A DNA stretch of 64,000 nucleotides from Begonia masoniana (taxonomy: Eukaryota > Streptophyta > Magnoliopsida > Cucurbitales > Begoniaceae), in contig CM039511.1 in NCBI GenBank assembly GCA_022432975.1, positions 47,626,902-47,690,901 on the forward strand, given 5' to 3'. How positions within the stretch are numbered: position 1 is the first letter of the stretch; every line of letters starts with the position of its first letter. Position numbers and translations under genes: made by a program. Positions 12,319-23,679 of the stretch are shown in pieces. The notes under the pieces were generated by a model. The model worked only from the letters and a program-made list of their open reading frames with translations. It was not told where the DNA came from and ran no database searches.

Positions 12319-12331
12319 CGAGGGGGGTGAT
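12319..12331 (+). other. Cassandra copy 1 polypurine tract
   Basis: A CGAGGGGGGTGAT tract lies directly before the 3' LTR. The duplicated CCTCGAGG(A/G) motif upstream is also typical of this short internal region. Confidence 0.85.
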
Positions 12332-12750
12332 TGTGATGACCCGAATGGACACGTATGAAGAGGAACCACCCAGTGCTCCGCGAATCCCTAGTGGGACTTG
12401 GGCCGGAGTATGACGTGCTGGGTTAAAACTCCGCGGATCCCAGGTTGGACTTGGGCCGGAGGGTTCGGTCGTAGAAATGAGGTTCGTCACAATCCCACAT
12501 CGCTTGGGGAAGTATGTGGAAATGCACCATATGTAAAGAGACCCTTCCAAAATAGTAAGACGCGTTTTGGAGCACAATTGGCAATGGATCCCATAAGAAC
12601 TCTGAAGTTAAAAGTGCTTCAGTGAGAGTAGTACCAGGTTGGATGACCTACTGGAAAGTCCTCGCTAAACAAAGCCGTGAGGGGAGGCTATTGGGCTACG
12701 GCCCAATCCTTAGAGCGGACAATATTTTGCTGGGAAAAGGGGTCGTTACA
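12332..12750 (+). repeat. Cassandra copy 1, 3' LTR (419 bp)
   Basis: Collinear with 11826-12244 at an offset of exactly 506 bp. Its 5S-like domain is at 12559-12666. Confidence 0.95.
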
Positions 12751-13264
12751 GTAAGTGGAAATACGTGCAAATTACAAAACTTTTACTTTTACTTTTACCA
12801 AATCCTGTTAACTGTTACAAACTGGTTGGAACTCATTGCTGAACCATCTTTTAAGACTTGGCCATCATGGCTTCGTCATCTTTTACTTTTACTTTTAACA
12901 TTCAAGCTCACCATCTCACTGTCGTTCAGGCTTTTGCTATCACGTATTTGCCGTCAATTCCCTTTTACTTTTTCATACACATGCAAATATCCTATCCATT
13001 TTATCTTTTAAACAATTCTAGGTCAATATTCTAACATACGTGCTCAATCATCGAAAACGTGTGATAAAATAAAAAAATAACAAGGAAAATAATATTTTAT
13101 AATATGACGTAGGGCCGTAGCCAAAACATTGTATTTACACTTACTTGGATTCCGATCGATGAATGTTTATCGGGATATTCCAAAAAATCCAAAATAGTAA
13201 CCTGCTCAATTAAAATCTTTGATATTAATATCCTACATAATAAATCCTATAGCAACCCTAACAC

Positions 13265-15697
13265 TGTACCCTTATTTTTCCGTATCATTATTAATTTTTT
13301 TTATCCTTATAAATTTAAGTATATCGTTTAAGCAGAAAACCATTTGAAAACCCTTTAATAAAATGTATTTCAAGTAAAGAAAACTAAAGAAAACAATTAA
13401 ATTAAAACCATAAAACAGAGAAGAAATCGTTGAAGGGCAAAAGGGACAATCGTCCCAAAACTACAGGGGCGATCGATCGCCCCAATGCTAGGCGATTGAT
13501 CGCCAGAACAGAAATTAGATCGGGGCGATCAATCGCCTCTCACACTGGCGATCGATCTCCCAGCGGCGACCACAATTGCCGATCGATCACCTCCTTAGGT
13601 GATCGATCGGCAACCTCCCTGGAATCTGAAATTCCAGGGAGTTGCCTCCCTCTTTTCCTCTTCTTCCCTGCACATTTTCTTCTCACTCATACACACTAAC
13701 AAACACAATAAACATCATAACATAAACTCACTCATAATCTCATCCATTTCCAACTTCACCAATCACCCAAAATAAACGACTCAAAAACGTATCTTTGAAC
13801 GCGTTTAAAAACATAGTAAACTTTCATAAAAAACGAACTGCGTGGATCCATTTAAAACCTAAACAATTCGTCCTGTTTAAAATAAAACTCCAAGCAGTCC
13901 TATATATTTCCAGTAAAAGACTTTCCAAAGGCAGTTTATAAAATAGGTTTCCGAAACATCAAAATATAACCTATCCACTATCTAAATTTCCATAATATGC
14001 TCTATCGATACAACTTTCCTACGTTTCTATCTGTTCAAAACATCAATACATTTACTTATGTCCCCACAGGTCAAAAGCGTACCAACTGCCCAGCACACTC
14101 CCACGGGCCTTCTTTCTTCAACTGCTTATTCCTCGGATGGAGGGATCTCGTCCTCACCTGTATCTAGATCACCTACACCATACAGATAACTATGAGCTAA
14201 AGGCTCAGCAAGTTTTGTTAATGCAAATGCATGTCGTGCATATGAGTTTCGTAAACCCTACAGACATTTTAATCATTTAGTGGCATAGCATAACATAAAG
14301 TCACCGGAGCCAACTCTCACCAGATGGAGAGGGCACGTCCTGCGGTTGGACAGTCCTTTCAATCTACCGGGGGGAAAACATGCTTCCATCCGTAAACAGC
14401 CATGTCTGAACCCCACCCCGTCATGACCAGATTACATACATTAGTTTTCATTAGTTGTTTTTCTTAAACATGTGCAGAAATCCGTTTTCATGCTATTTTA
14501 AAAGACGTGATGCATGAATAATTAAAATGCTTAAAGTAAACATAGAACATATATACCATCAAAACGATAAAAGCATAACCTATGTAAACAACTAATCCTA
14601 ACTACCCCAACCAAAACAATTAAACAACAAGCTCCAAGATTTCCTCAATACGACTTCGATGTACGGTGTAGGCCAATCGGCCATAGTAAGTCACGAGAAC
14701 TTACCTCGCGTCTGTTGAAATTCTAGCTCCGTCCACGAGCGTCGTTCAGCTAAGGCAAATTCACAACATTTGTCGTTAAAACGAGTTTAAACCGTTAAAC
14801 GTCCAAATTAACGAAATCCTTAACTAAAGAAATATTCCTAAAGCTCTAATTTAGCTCTTGGCAACATTTAATCGAGCACCTTGCACTCGTTATTCATAAA
14901 ACTCCATTGATGAGATTTCTCCAAACCTCAAACATCCGATTTTTCAACTTCAACAACGAGCTTACTCATTATGTCGTCCAACAATCACGAATACGCCCAC
15001 TAGAGGCATTATCATGCCAAACCTATCGGTTTCTAACCCTAAATCACGTTTTTAACAAAACCCTAAACGAAACCCTAATCGTTTTAACTCCATGAAAATT
15101 GGTAACTAAAGTCCGAAAACTGTAAAATCTTACCTAGAGCGTTGATTGGAGGAGAAAACACGAAGAACAAAAGTTGATCGGAGAGGAATCGATCGCCGAA
15201 GAGGAGAGAATGCCATTGAGATGATAGAATCGCCGAGAGGGAAAATCACAGATAAGGAAATCGTGAATGAGGGAGAAGAGAAGAAAACTTATGATTTTAA
15301 TTAAAATCTCTCTTGTAAATTTACCTTTTTGCCCATCCTTTGATTTTCTATTTGTTTTGTCCTTTGTTTTGTTATTTAGCTAACGGTTCGATTTCTCTAA
15401 ATCTCCTTATTTCGCCAATAAATCCTACTTATTACTAGGGCTTTATTAAAACTGTCTGTTTGCAAAACGAACCTCGTTTACTATTTTTACCAAAATATCC
15501 TTTATATTACGAGAAACGTAATTCTCGTAGTTTAGCGTTACAATTCCTAAAATTCCCGAAATTTTCTTAAAATTCATATAAATCATTAGGATTCTAATAA
15601 CGCTTTCTTTTTGCAAAACTGACTCATCCTGACATATTTACAAAATGGCATTATACATAGATAATTACAAAAATCCCATAAAGAACCGGGTATTACA
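13265..15697 (-). repeat. LTR S: reverse gypsy-type LTR
   Basis: The right end ...CCGGGTATTACA (15697) is the reverse complement of an LTR start TGTAATACCCGG. The left end near 13265 resembles the end of the element 3 LTR in reverse (TGTACCCTTATTTTTCCGTA, with ATT-rich sequence). On the minus strand the leader module is complete: 45-nt micro-exon 14705-14749, GTAAGTTCTCGTGACTTAC donor, GGCCGATTGGCCTACACC, and acceptor TGGTGTAG/GTGATC with the intron end at 14173. No internal region or coding sequence adjoins either end and no target duplication was seen. Confidence 0.72.
13444..13646. repeat. Hairpin cluster with GATCGATC palindromes in LTR S
   Basis: Successive inverted repeats: GGGAC/GTCCC (13444-13457); GGGGCGATCGATCGCCCC (13466-13483, perfect palindrome); GCCGATCGATCACCT with AGGTGATCGATCGGC (13578-13592 and 13597-13611, perfect 15-bp arms, 4-nt loop); and CTCCCTGGAAT with ATTCCAGGGAG (13615-13625 and 13631-13641), the last extendable by GGCAAC/TTGCC. 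Confidence 0.92.
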
Positions 15698-16055
15698 AAT
15701 CCAATTTCAAATAAATTTGAGCAGAAATTTCTTACGTTGTTTTATCAAGTCGGATCGGATCAGTGGGATCGAATTAGATTGAATTGAATAGTTCCAAAAT
15801 CTTTCCTACCTAATTCGGGTATCAATATTAAAATCTCACTTAATTTATTCAAACTTTAAAAGAATTTGGGTAGAAATTCCTTACAGGTTAAATCTGAGAT
15901 CGGTCCGGTTCGATTCGGGTCAAAATTCAATTCGGGTCCGGTTCGGGTCATTTTGGTTCACTGCTGGCTCGGTTCGGTTCAGTTTGCTAAATCGGTTCAG
16001 GCTTTTAAAACCAATTCCTCTTTTTCTTCTTTCGTGATTCTACAAAGAGTGAGAG
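15698..16055. other. AT-rich non-coding segment with GGTTCGGTTC-type repeats
   Basis: No gene. It has two similar stretches (AAATTTGAGCAGAAATTTCTTACG and a related copy at 15863-15887) and a run of TCGGGTC/GGTTCGGTTC motifs (about 15900-15990). It lies between LTR S and a Cassandra stub; its origin is not recognised. Confidence 0.5.
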
Positions 16056-16137
16056 TGTGATGACCCGGATGTGTAAGTATGTGTACGATGGCTGCACGAA
16101 CCAGAACCCGGATGGCGGTACGTCTGCGCCGGTAAAA
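16056..16137 (+). mobile_element. Cassandra LTR stub, cut by the outer gypsy element
   Basis: TGTGATGACCCGGAT, GGTACGATGGCTGCACGAAC-like sequence and CCCGGATGGCGGTACGT match the first 80 bp of the Cassandra copy 2 LTR (51770 onward). The match ends exactly where the outer element LTR begins (16138), so this Cassandra copy was the insertion target or was truncated there. The rest of it should lie beyond the outer element, past the window. Confidence 0.88.
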
Positions 16138-18409
16138 TGTAACATCCAGTTTTACGGGATGTTATAATTCCATTAAATAATAGCATTTTTGTAAATATGT
16201 CAAATTAAGTCCGTTTTGCGAAAGGAAAATTTTATTGGGACCTAAATAATAAATTGGAATTTATGGTGAAATGAGAAAATTGGAGAAAACGAATAGTTAG
16301 TCAAATAACGAGATAAGTTGAAGAAACCAAACTAAGTTCAACCAAACAAGCAATTGAATTGAGGGGCAAATTAGGAAGTAAAGGGGGTAGTTGGGAACAC
16401 CAAGTGAGAGTGTGACAAGTGTCAAAACTTGTAGGAGAAGCTTGGCAAAGGCAACACCTTCATTTTTCCTCCCTTACGAGAAACGACATTTACTTTCACT
16501 CTTTCTCTACTTTAACCTTCACAGCCACAAAAATTCACTCCACCCCTACGCTCCACAATTCAACGGCTCCTCCAACCGATCAATTTCCTTCACGATTCAT
16601 TCATAAATTGTGACCCTAGGTAAGGTTTTAATGTTCTGGATTGTTAGCTTTCGATTTTAGAGATGTTATTAAGATAGGGTTTCGTTAGAAATTGCCGATG
16701 GAAGTTAGAAATCATTAGTTGTTGGAATGTTGAATGATAATAAGGCATTTATGATTATGGATGAGAGTTAAGTGGAATTAACGTAGTCCGATTGGGTTAC
16801 ACTCGGTTCTAATGTCTTGTGTTATAAATTGTCTTAGATGAACAAGCTCTCGGATAGTGCTTGGTGTGCTGAGGACTTGAGGTAAGTTCTCGTGACTTAC
16901 TATGGCCGATTGGCCTACACCATATGTCAAGCTTTGTCTTTTGAGGATTGTTGGTGAATGTTGGTGCTTTGTCCGTTTAATTGCTTTGGTTGGGGTAGTT
17001 AGGGTTAATTACTTTATATTCTGTGCTTGTGAGGTTTTGATGTTATTTATGTGATATTGTGTATCTTGAAATGTTCATGCATCATGGTTTTAAAACGTCA
17101 TGAAAATGAATTTACATACGGGTTTTATGAAATGAACATGCATGTAAAGGCAAGTAAAGTATCAGAGTAAACAACCATGGCATGGGGTTATCAGGGATGA
17201 GGTTCAGACCTGGCGTTCCGTGGTGATCGGGTTTTCCTCCCTTCAGATGGTGTGGGCTATCTAACCGCTTGACGTGCCCTATCCATCTGTCGAGCATTTC
17301 CGATAACCATAGACTGACACGTACAGATATATGAAATAACATGGACGTTTTTCTTAGCATTGAGCATACATGATCATGAATTGGCATTTACATAGAATTT
17401 ACTGAGATTTTTATCTCATAGGTGTCTTTATGGTGTAGGTGATATAGAGCAAGGTGAGGAGGATTTTCCTCTCTTAGACGAGCCTGCAGCTTGAAGGAGG
17501 ATGTTCGTGGAAGTGGCTGGCATAGTCGACGCGAGCATGACCCGTGGGAGCATAGGTTAAATGTTTTGGGTGATGATATTTTGATGAAATGTATAGAAAC
17601 TCTTATTAGGATGTTTGGTATCTAGATAGGTTGAAAATTATGTTTTGATGAATTAGATATAGATTTTTATGCTTTGAGGATATGGATTTGGATGAATATT
17701 AATGAAGGTTATGTTTAAATGTTTTGGAAGTTCTGAGTGAATGGTGTGTAAGTACAGAGGGAAATTGTATGGGTTTCAGTTAAGTGTTCGGTTACTGTTC
17801 ACTGGTGCATGCTGGGTGATTAAGTCATCCGGCTGACGTCACCAGTGGATGTAGCTTATTTTGTATGGGATTGGTCAAGTGTTCGGTTACTGTTCACCGG
17901 TGGATGTTGGGTGATTAAGTCATCCGGCTGACGTCACCGGTAGATGTAGCTTATTTTGTATGGGTTTGGTTAAGTGTTCGGTTACTGTTCACCGGTGGAT
18001 GCTGGGTGATTAAGTCATCCGGCTCACGTCACCAGTGGATGTAGCATATTTTGTAAGGGTGAGCGATAGAAGTGTTGAGCGGTGGACGTGATTAGCGATA
18101 TTTGTTGCCTGGTCAAAGTCAACCGGCAGATGTATTAAGTTACTGTTGAACGGTGGATGTGAGTTGAGCGGTGGATGTAGCTTAGCAGAAGTGAGCGGCG
18201 GACGTGAACAGAAAAAATTTTGGGCTTGGACCCTTTTTGCCCTCTGTTCTGCTGGGCCGATTCCTCTTCTGTTTTAATGGTTTTATTTAGTTGACTTTTA
18301 AATATGTTTCCAAATTTAATTTAACGAAAGGGTTTACTTGAAAGTTATAAAAAAAAATAATATAATATTATAATAAGGAAAAATTAGGATTAGTTTAAGG
18401 GTCGTTACA
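16138..18409 (+). repeat. 5' LTR of the outer element (2272 bp)
   Basis: Starts TGTAACATCCAG and ends GGGTCGTTACA. The leader module is complete: first donor CCCTAG/GTAAGG at 16620, acceptor CTTAG ending 16837, 44-nt micro-exon 16838-16881, second donor GTAAGT at 16882, CATGCATCATG at 17076-17086, stem GGTTATC/GATAACC (17186-17192 with 17302-17308), and acceptor TGGTGTAG/GTGA ending 17438. Confidence 0.9.
17779..18060 (+). repeat. About 95-bp tandem repeat, three units, with TGACGTCAC cores
   Basis: Three units each contain AGTGTTCGGTTACTGTTCAC, GGGTGATTAAGTCATCCGGC and TGACGTCAC(C). The third has CTCACGTCAC instead. Degenerate half units continue to about 18200. TGACGT is the core bound by plant TGA-type bZIP factors; function here is inferred. 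Confidence 0.88.
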
Positions 18410-18413
18410 GTTA

Positions 18414-18425
18414 TGGTATCAGAGC
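18414..18425 (+). other. Primer-binding site of the outer element
   Basis: Exact TGGTATCAGAGC five bases after the LTR end. Confidence 0.93.
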
Positions 18426-18569
18426 TCCTGGGTTTTAAAAACGATTCTGTAGAATGCTCGACTGCGCAAGCCACTTCACGGACATGCTTCTTCAACTGTA
18501 AGTACGTTATATGCTTTCTTTGTTTTGAATTCTTAGAATTGTAGTCTTTAATTGTTATAGGTTAGCAAA

Positions 18570-20436
18570 ATGGTGCGAAAAGGAAATGATAGAGACTTGA
18601 GAGACGACACCATAGACCAACTCAAGGAAATTATTGCCCAGCAGTCTCAAAACCTTTCCCAACAATCCCAACACTTAGAACGACAGTCTCAACATATGGA
18701 AAGACAGTCCCAACAGCTCAATACGCTGATTAACCGAGAGGGCAATAGAGCTCAAGAGGTGGCAACTCCTAGTAATCTGGGAATGGAGAGGTTTCAGAAA
18801 TTATAACCCCCTATGTTCAACGGATAATCGTCAGATCCCTCTTTAGCTTAGGAGTGGATTCAGACTATGGAGGATATGCTGGCATACGCGAGCATAGGGG
18901 ATGGGGAGAAAGTCACGTTCGTTGTTTATCACTTGGCATTAGATGCCCGTTTCTGGTGGGATACGATCAAGACGACCACAGATGTGACCACGATGAGCTA
19001 GGAGCGGTTTAAAACCATATTTTATGACAAATATTTTAGCCATACGGTAAGGGAGGCAAAAATGATGGAGTTCATGCAATTGAGACAGGCTGGCTCAGTT
19101 GCCGAGTACGTCTGAAGGTTTGAGGCCCTATCCCAGTTTGCACCACGCCAGGTCAGTGTTGATGAGGACAAGGTGCATCGATTTATACAAAGGCTAAGTC
19201 AGGGGATTAGAAAGAGTGTCATTATATCAGGGGTGCGAAATGTGCCCTATACTGAGATTGTAGCGAGAGCGCTGGACATTGAGGCTACCGAAAAGACTTT
19301 TGACAAACCGAGGGAGCCAGCTAGAGGGTTCTTTCGGGAGATACAGCCATGGCCTCAGAACAAGGGCTGGCAACCGAGGGGACAGCCACAACAACAACAG
19401 AGGGGTGCAAAGAGGCCCTATGATTGTAAAGGTGACCAAGGCAAGGGGAAGCAAGTCCAAGGGGCTACTCAAAAGCCCATTTGTCCTAAATGCCAGAAGG
19501 AACATTATGGCCCTTGTCGATTGGGCACGAACAGTTGTTACAGATGTGGAGAGGTAGGCCATTTTGCTCAGATCAAAGGAGGGTGGCCCCGAGAATATTT
19601 GCGTTTATCGAGCCCCACGATGTTGATGATGAGGCTCAGCCCTCAGTTATTGCAGGTACTATTTTGGTCACGGGAGTAGCTGTATTTTCATTGATAGATA
19701 CGGGTTCTACGCATTCGTTTATTTCCACTGCATGCATAGCTAGACTGAAGATAGTGCCTGAGTTAGCAGAGTGCGAGTATAGAGTTGTGCTACCTTCAGA
19801 AGAGTTTATGCAATTAGATCACATCTTCCAGGGTAACGTTGTCTCTGCAGGAAGTAATACCCTTTATGCTCGATTGATAGTTATGGGCATAAAGCGGTAT
19901 GATCTTATCTTGGGAATGGATTGGCTATCTCGCCATTTCGCTACCATTGACTGTCGATCGGGGGTGGTGACTTTTTGGCCCCCAGGTATGGAGGAGTTTA
20001 CCTATCAGGAAATGAAAAGATTGAGCAGCCTACTAATCTCCTATTCCATGAAGGTTAGTGAACAGTTTAAAAGTGAATGCTCGGTTTTTATGGTCACTGT
20101 GGTCAACACTCGGTTACTTAAAGGGGTAAAGCCAGAGGACTTTCCAGTGGTTAGAAAATTCTCTAACATCTTTCTTGACGATCTTCCCGGATTACCACCG
20201 GATAGAGAGATCGAGTTTGTTATTGATGTTTATCCAGGCTCAGGGCCTATATCGAAGAATCCATATAGACTGGCACCTGCTGAACTAAAGGAGTTGAAGA
20301 CTCAGTTAGAAGAGTTGTTAGACAAGGGGTTTATTCGACCCAGTTTCTCTCCTTGGGGTGCGCCAGTTGTGTTAGTTAAGAAGAAGGACAGAACTCTCCG
20401 AATGTGCATCAATTACAAAGAGTTGAATAAGCTAAC
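18570..20436 (+). pseudogene. Outer element gag-protease-RT N-terminal part, decayed
   Basis: Starts at the ATG of MVRKGNDRDLRDD, after a 160-nt leader. The N-terminal part has an unusual Gln-rich run of short SQ(H/Q) repeats (about residues 25-55). Stops follow at 18804 and several places to 19115. Gag continues to a knuckle ([12 protein letters not shown]) near 19533. A frameshift precedes the protease (DTGSTHSF near 19700). RT begins ([17 protein letters not shown]) and is cut at 20436 by the LTR of the reverse element. The matching 3' half is at 57693-59620. Confidence 0.88.
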
Positions 20437-20504
20437 TGTCACGCCCCCAATAGGGATGAGACCGATTCATACTTTCTTGGATCATTTTTATCAAGATTAC
20501 TCTC

Positions 20505-20507
<3 letters not shown>

Positions 20508-20541
<34 letters not shown>
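20508..20541. repeat. (TA)n microsatellite
   Basis: About 17 TA units in the element M LTR. The other copy of this LTR has a poly-T stretch at the same place (about 49001-49010), so the site is variable. Confidence 0.95.
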
Positions 20542-20546
<5 letters not shown>

Positions 20547-21129
20547 AAACAAAATAGATCAGTACTCAAAGACATGGACATGTCCGAACAAATCTGAACT
20601 CTTCAAAAACTCAACATCTACAAAAGGTTGTCGACATAAACAGTCACAGAGTCGAGCGACTAGCCTCAGACATCAGTTTCATAATGTGATCAAAACGAAA
20701 AATTTCCCTCAAAATGCTCGACTCATCACTAAAACTGTCGGCATAACTAATCGCAGAGCAGAGCGACTAAACTCAGACATTGATTTCATGACATGATCGG
20801 GCAGAAGGGAGGCGCCCTCAGACCTCACGACTTCATCGTTCGCGGGGTTGCATGGATTTGCAGACATCCTCCGATCAACATGTGTATCGCACGTGCCACA
20901 TTAAACTTAATCCGATCGCTAGACGACAAAAACTTATATACACTCATCCGATAGAATAGACAACATCATCCGATAGGATAAATAACATTATCCGATTGAC
21001 ATGCGTATCTCACGTGACACATTAAGACTTCATCTGATCGCTAGACGACAAAAACTTATATACCCTCATCCGATGAAATAAACAGCATCATCCGATTATA
21101 AAACGACATAGTTTAAACTACTCCTACCG

Positions 21130-21480
21130 ATGACGTCAGCCGGATGATTTACTCATCCGATCAAAACAACACTACTCACATCATCCGATTACTCATTTTT
21201 ACTCACATCATCCGATCACAAAACGACAAGGTTTAGACTACTCCAGCCGATGACGTCAGCCGGATGATTTACTCATCCGATCAAAACAACACTACTCACA
21301 TCATCCGATTACTCATTTTTACTCACATCATCCGATCACAAAACGACAAGGTTTAGACTACTCCAGCCGATGACGTCAGCCGGATGATTTACTCATCCGA
21401 TCAAAACAACACTACTCACATCATCCGATTACTCATCTTTACTCACATCATCTGATCACAAAACGACAAGGTTTAAACTA
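21130..21480 (-). repeat. 120-bp tandem repeat, about three units, with TGACGTCA cores
   Basis: The unit repeats at exactly 120 bp and includes CCGATGACGTCAGCCGGATG, CATCCGATCAAAACAACACT and CACAAAACGACAAGG. The second contig has fewer units (27190-27370) and the right LTR of element M has about two (56575-56790). Confidence 0.93.
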
Positions 21481-23149
21481 CTCCTGCTCTGTCTTTGACA
21501 TGAACTCAATCTGAGTATACATAGCGGAAGACTTCATTAAAACATACCATCACATATATATAAATCCTCAAAATCATTCTCGAACTTAGAAGCTAAAACA
21601 GGTAACTGACACTCTTAAGTGAAATCCCATCCTACTTAGAAATTGTATCAGTCATATACTAATATCTAATGACATGAGAAAACTCATCCTACTTTAACCT
21701 CAGTTTTCATAATTCTTACTGACATCACATGGGCAGTATCCACGGGTCATAATCGCCTTTTCCAGACACGCACTGTCACCCTGAGCACCATCCAGCAACC
21801 AGCCTTAGACTTCCTCATTGAACTTGGAATCCTCATCTGTTAATTCTTCACCTACATCATAAGGTTTACACTATAAGTCTAATGCTTAGTAAGGAATGCA
21901 ATGCTAACACATATGCATGAATACACAGTTTAAAGAAGCGCATGCTCATGAATCTTTTTTTGTTCTTGTTCATATTCATGTTCATATTTATCATTCATAT
22001 TCATCATTCATATTCATCATTCATATTCATCATTTACATTGTATGGATTAAGAGAGGATTTGTGCCGGTAAAGGGGGTTCGACAGTGAAAGTGTACATAG
22101 TCCCTCGCGGGTCGTATTCTTGGTCCCTCTTTTAGACAGTGACATACGCCAAACCGCCCCCAACCCTCTCATAATCATGTTGCATAGGTTTCATGTACGT
22201 ATCTGTTCATGAAAGGAAACATGCACTTAAAACACTTTCATATGCTTGAGAAACATTCGTGATGCATGAATAGGGATACTCTTAGTTCATCATTCTACTG
22301 AACAGGTATACATCTAACAAGGATCATTCTTACAGTTCAAGTATCGTAACTAATAGACAAAAGCTTAGATAATCTTTAAACATCGAAAGTCAGCTTCTAA
22401 CTAGTATCCTTGTGATGTAGAGCCCTAATGGCTGGGTATCCTACACATTCACTTACCTGGTTTCCTTAGCAAATAGAGCACCTCTCTGCAATCTTCTTCA
22501 CCTAGAACATTCAACATTGTAAAGTTAAGACAACATTCTAAAAGTTCTAATCAAGAGTCACCCTAGAATCTAACGTATATATATGCATAAGTCCTTTAGC
22601 CGAGCACTCTGTGTGCGTAGTCTAAATTTCCAGTATCAAAATAGCCAGATTTGGTCTAGAACTATTCCCAATCAGTTATAATAAAGTCCAAAATCGAATC
22701 GGAGATGCCTTTATTAAACTCGGGTTATAACGTTACTACCATTTTTCTGTCATTGAGAAATCCGAAATTCCAGCTCCAACAGAAAACAGAGCTCAATGTA
22801 AACAACCAGTAACTACATTGCCAAAGTCTTACCAAGAGTGTGGATTGTCGAGGTGGAGGCTGAAGAATCAGTCGCCGATGAGAGAGTCGCTGGCAGAGGA
22901 AGACAGCTCGGGGAATGAGAGAACGCAGAAGGAAATGTCGGCTACAGTGAGATTTTGGTGAGGTTTAAGAGTTTCCACTTTCTATTTATATTAATCCAAT
23001 CATCCTTAATTACAATTTTGCCACCTAACCTAGATTTTCAACACAAGCAATTAATTAAGTCTTGGCATAAATTCCAAACCGAAAAGGTCAAAATAAACAT
23101 GATCGTTAAAACAGTTAAAATCACCTGGTCAAACTTGTCGGGTGTTACA

Positions 23150-23679
23150 TCCATCCCTCTTTAAACAAAATTTTCGTCCTCAAAAATTGCTCAAACAAAG
23201 AGCACTGGATACCTTTCCAGCATGTCCTGCTGCTGCTCCAAGTGGCCTCTTCAATGCCGTGATTCGTCCACAAAACTTTTACAAGAGGAATTTCTTTATT
23301 CCGTAGAGTCTTAACTGCAGCTTCCAATATTCGGACAGGTTTCTCATCATACGTTAGTGTCGGCTCGATATTGATTTCAGTTGGTTCAACAACATGTGTC
23401 GGATCACGTATACATTTTCTTAACATTGACACATGAAAGAAATTATGAACCTTATCCAATGTTGAAGGTAATTGTAATCTATAAGCTGTACTGCCAATTC
23501 TGGCCAGGACAGGGAATGGTCCAATGAACCGTGGATTAAGCATTTCCTTCTTGCCAAATCTTAAAACTCCCTTAAACGGTGAAATTCTTAGGAACACTCA
23601 TCTCGAACGGAAAAACTCAAGATCTCTTCTTCTTTGGTCTGCATGACTCTTCTAACGACTTTGAGCAGTAATCATCCTC
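23150..23679 (-). pseudogene. Integrase C-terminal and chromodomain-like tail of element M, first copy
   Basis: On the minus strand: [38 protein letters not shown], then a chromodomain-like tail ending VKVLWTNHGIEEATWS. It is near-identical to 29054-29582 but has extra single-base indels (for example one in the poly-A near the FLRISPF start and one near 23190). Probably a second assembly copy of one locus. Confidence 0.85.

Larger units (their letters stand above)
11826..12750 (+). mobile_element. Cassandra TRIM retrotransposon, copy 1 (complete)
   Basis: A 925-bp terminal-repeat retrotransposon in miniature with no coding capacity. It has two 419-bp LTRs (TGTGATGACC...CGTTACA), an 87-bp internal region, a TGGTATCAGAGC primer site and a polypurine tract. 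It is flanked by the 5-bp target duplication GTAAG (11821-11825 and 12751-12755). Its LTRs hold a 5S rRNA-like segment with Pol III internal promoter boxes, the hallmark of Cassandra. Such elements depend on proteins supplied by other LTR elements. Confidence 0.96.
11388..13264 (-). repeat. LTR R: reverse gypsy-type LTR, interrupted by Cassandra copy 1
   Basis: Begins TGTAACGCCCCGATTTAAAA, the reverse complement of a typical LTR end (GGGGCGTTACA). Reading on the minus strand, the acceptor motif TGATGTAG/GTGAA lies near 11785-11795 and the donor GTAAGT near 13136-13146, with the GGCC-type motif beside it. Cassandra copy 1 lies in between. The 5' (right) part of the LTR appears truncated where LTR S begins. 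Confidence 0.65.
20437..23149 (-). repeat. 3' LTR of element M (2713 bp), first copy
   Basis: Starts TGTCACGCCCCC and ends GTCGGGTGTTACA, the reverse complement of TGTAACACCCGAC, the LTR start of its family (also at 40938, 60980 and 63390). On the minus strand it carries donor GTAAGT (22456 leftward), a 45-nt micro-exon (22457-22501), acceptor TGATGTAG/GTGAAG (intron end 21852) and the TGGATTAAG-type stem. A polypurine tract (reverse complement of CCATCCCTCTTT) follows at 23151-23163. Confidence 0.88.

Noticed and set aside
21960..22035. CRISPR-like short repeats (TTCATATTCATCA units)
   Set aside because: Direct microsatellite without unique spacers, in a plant LTR.
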